This document shows, piece by piece, positions 38,896 through 38,905 of a stretch of DNA of 38,905 nt (positions within the stretch are counted from its first letter, which is position 1; every line of letters starts with the position of its first letter). Both the position numbers and the translations under genes were made by a program. The notes below the pieces were generated by a model. The model was not told the DNA's origin. It did no database searches and saw nothing but the letters and a program-made list of their open reading frames with translations. This DNA is from DAOTXS01 sp034433515 (GTDB lineage Bacteria > Chloroflexota > Anaerolineae > UBA4142): positions 1 to 38,905 of the forward strand of contig DAOUAL010000047.1 in assembly GCA_034433515.1 (NCBI GenBank), written 5' to 3'.

Positions 38896-38905
38896 GCGTC
38901 AAGAC

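Overview
The window looks like chromosomal DNA of a Chloroflexota bacterium (Anaerolineae-like), probably from a genome or metagenome contig. The case rests on an hrcA-grpE-dnaK heat-shock operon with a CIRCE operator, a lipoprotein with a Pro/Thr/Glu/Lys-rich linker of the kind common in Anaerolineae, a NEW3-protein/ABC-2 exporter trio, and the style of the intergenic repeats. This is inference from gene content; no phylogeny was run.

Layout. (1) 1-1506: an ISNCY-like insertion sequence whose transposase is split by a frame change at a run of seven A. (2) 1566-13620, plus strand: a cell-surface polysaccharide cluster with five or six glycosyltransferases of the GT4 and GT2 types, two SAM methyltransferases, a WcaJ/WbaP-type polyprenyl-phosphate sugar-1-phosphate transferase and a large GT-C-like membrane protein with a beta-rich C-terminal domain. 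Its first two thirds are visibly more AT-rich than the rest, which suggests transfer. (3) 13749-24445, plus strand: a long operon with a good sigma70-type promoter and a terminator. It encodes a complete Liv-type ABC importer (LivG, LivH, LivM, LivK, LivF) interleaved with an AMP-forming acyl-CoA synthetase, an alpha/beta hydrolase, a KASIII-like enzyme and a PaaK-like protein. Together these suggest uptake and CoA activation of an organic acid rather than simple amino-acid import. (4) 24457-29604, minus strand: dnaK, grpE, a small ORF with a nucleotidyltransferase, hrcA with CIRCE, and an upstream SAM hydroxide adenosyltransferase whose mRNA is probably leaderless. (5) 29766-31249, plus: a flavin reductase-like protein and a phosphopentomutase/iPGM-superfamily protein. 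(6) 31268-33514, minus: a SpoIID-like protein and an AlkZ-related winged-helix protein behind a probable attenuator. (7) 33533-38895, plus: a NEW3 protein with an ABC-2 exporter, then groES-groEL. Each of these two units is preceded by four 11-bp direct repeats of the same motif.

Most notable observations: (a) a decayed second copy of the hrcA 3' end lies just beyond the nucleotidyltransferase gene, so the small-ORF/nucleotidyltransferase pair sits as a cassette between two hrcA tails inside the heat-shock operon; (b) the same 4 x 11-bp array, typical in spacing of an OmpR/PhoB-family regulator, precedes both groESL and the NEW3-ABC operon, and groESL has no CIRCE; (c) a 130-bp MITE with perfect 12-bp ends and an 8-bp target duplication lies in the liv operon; (d) nearly every longer gap in the liv and hsp operons holds a different word of stuttering micro-repeats folded into an inverted array. 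No tRNA, rRNA or CRISPR array was recognised.
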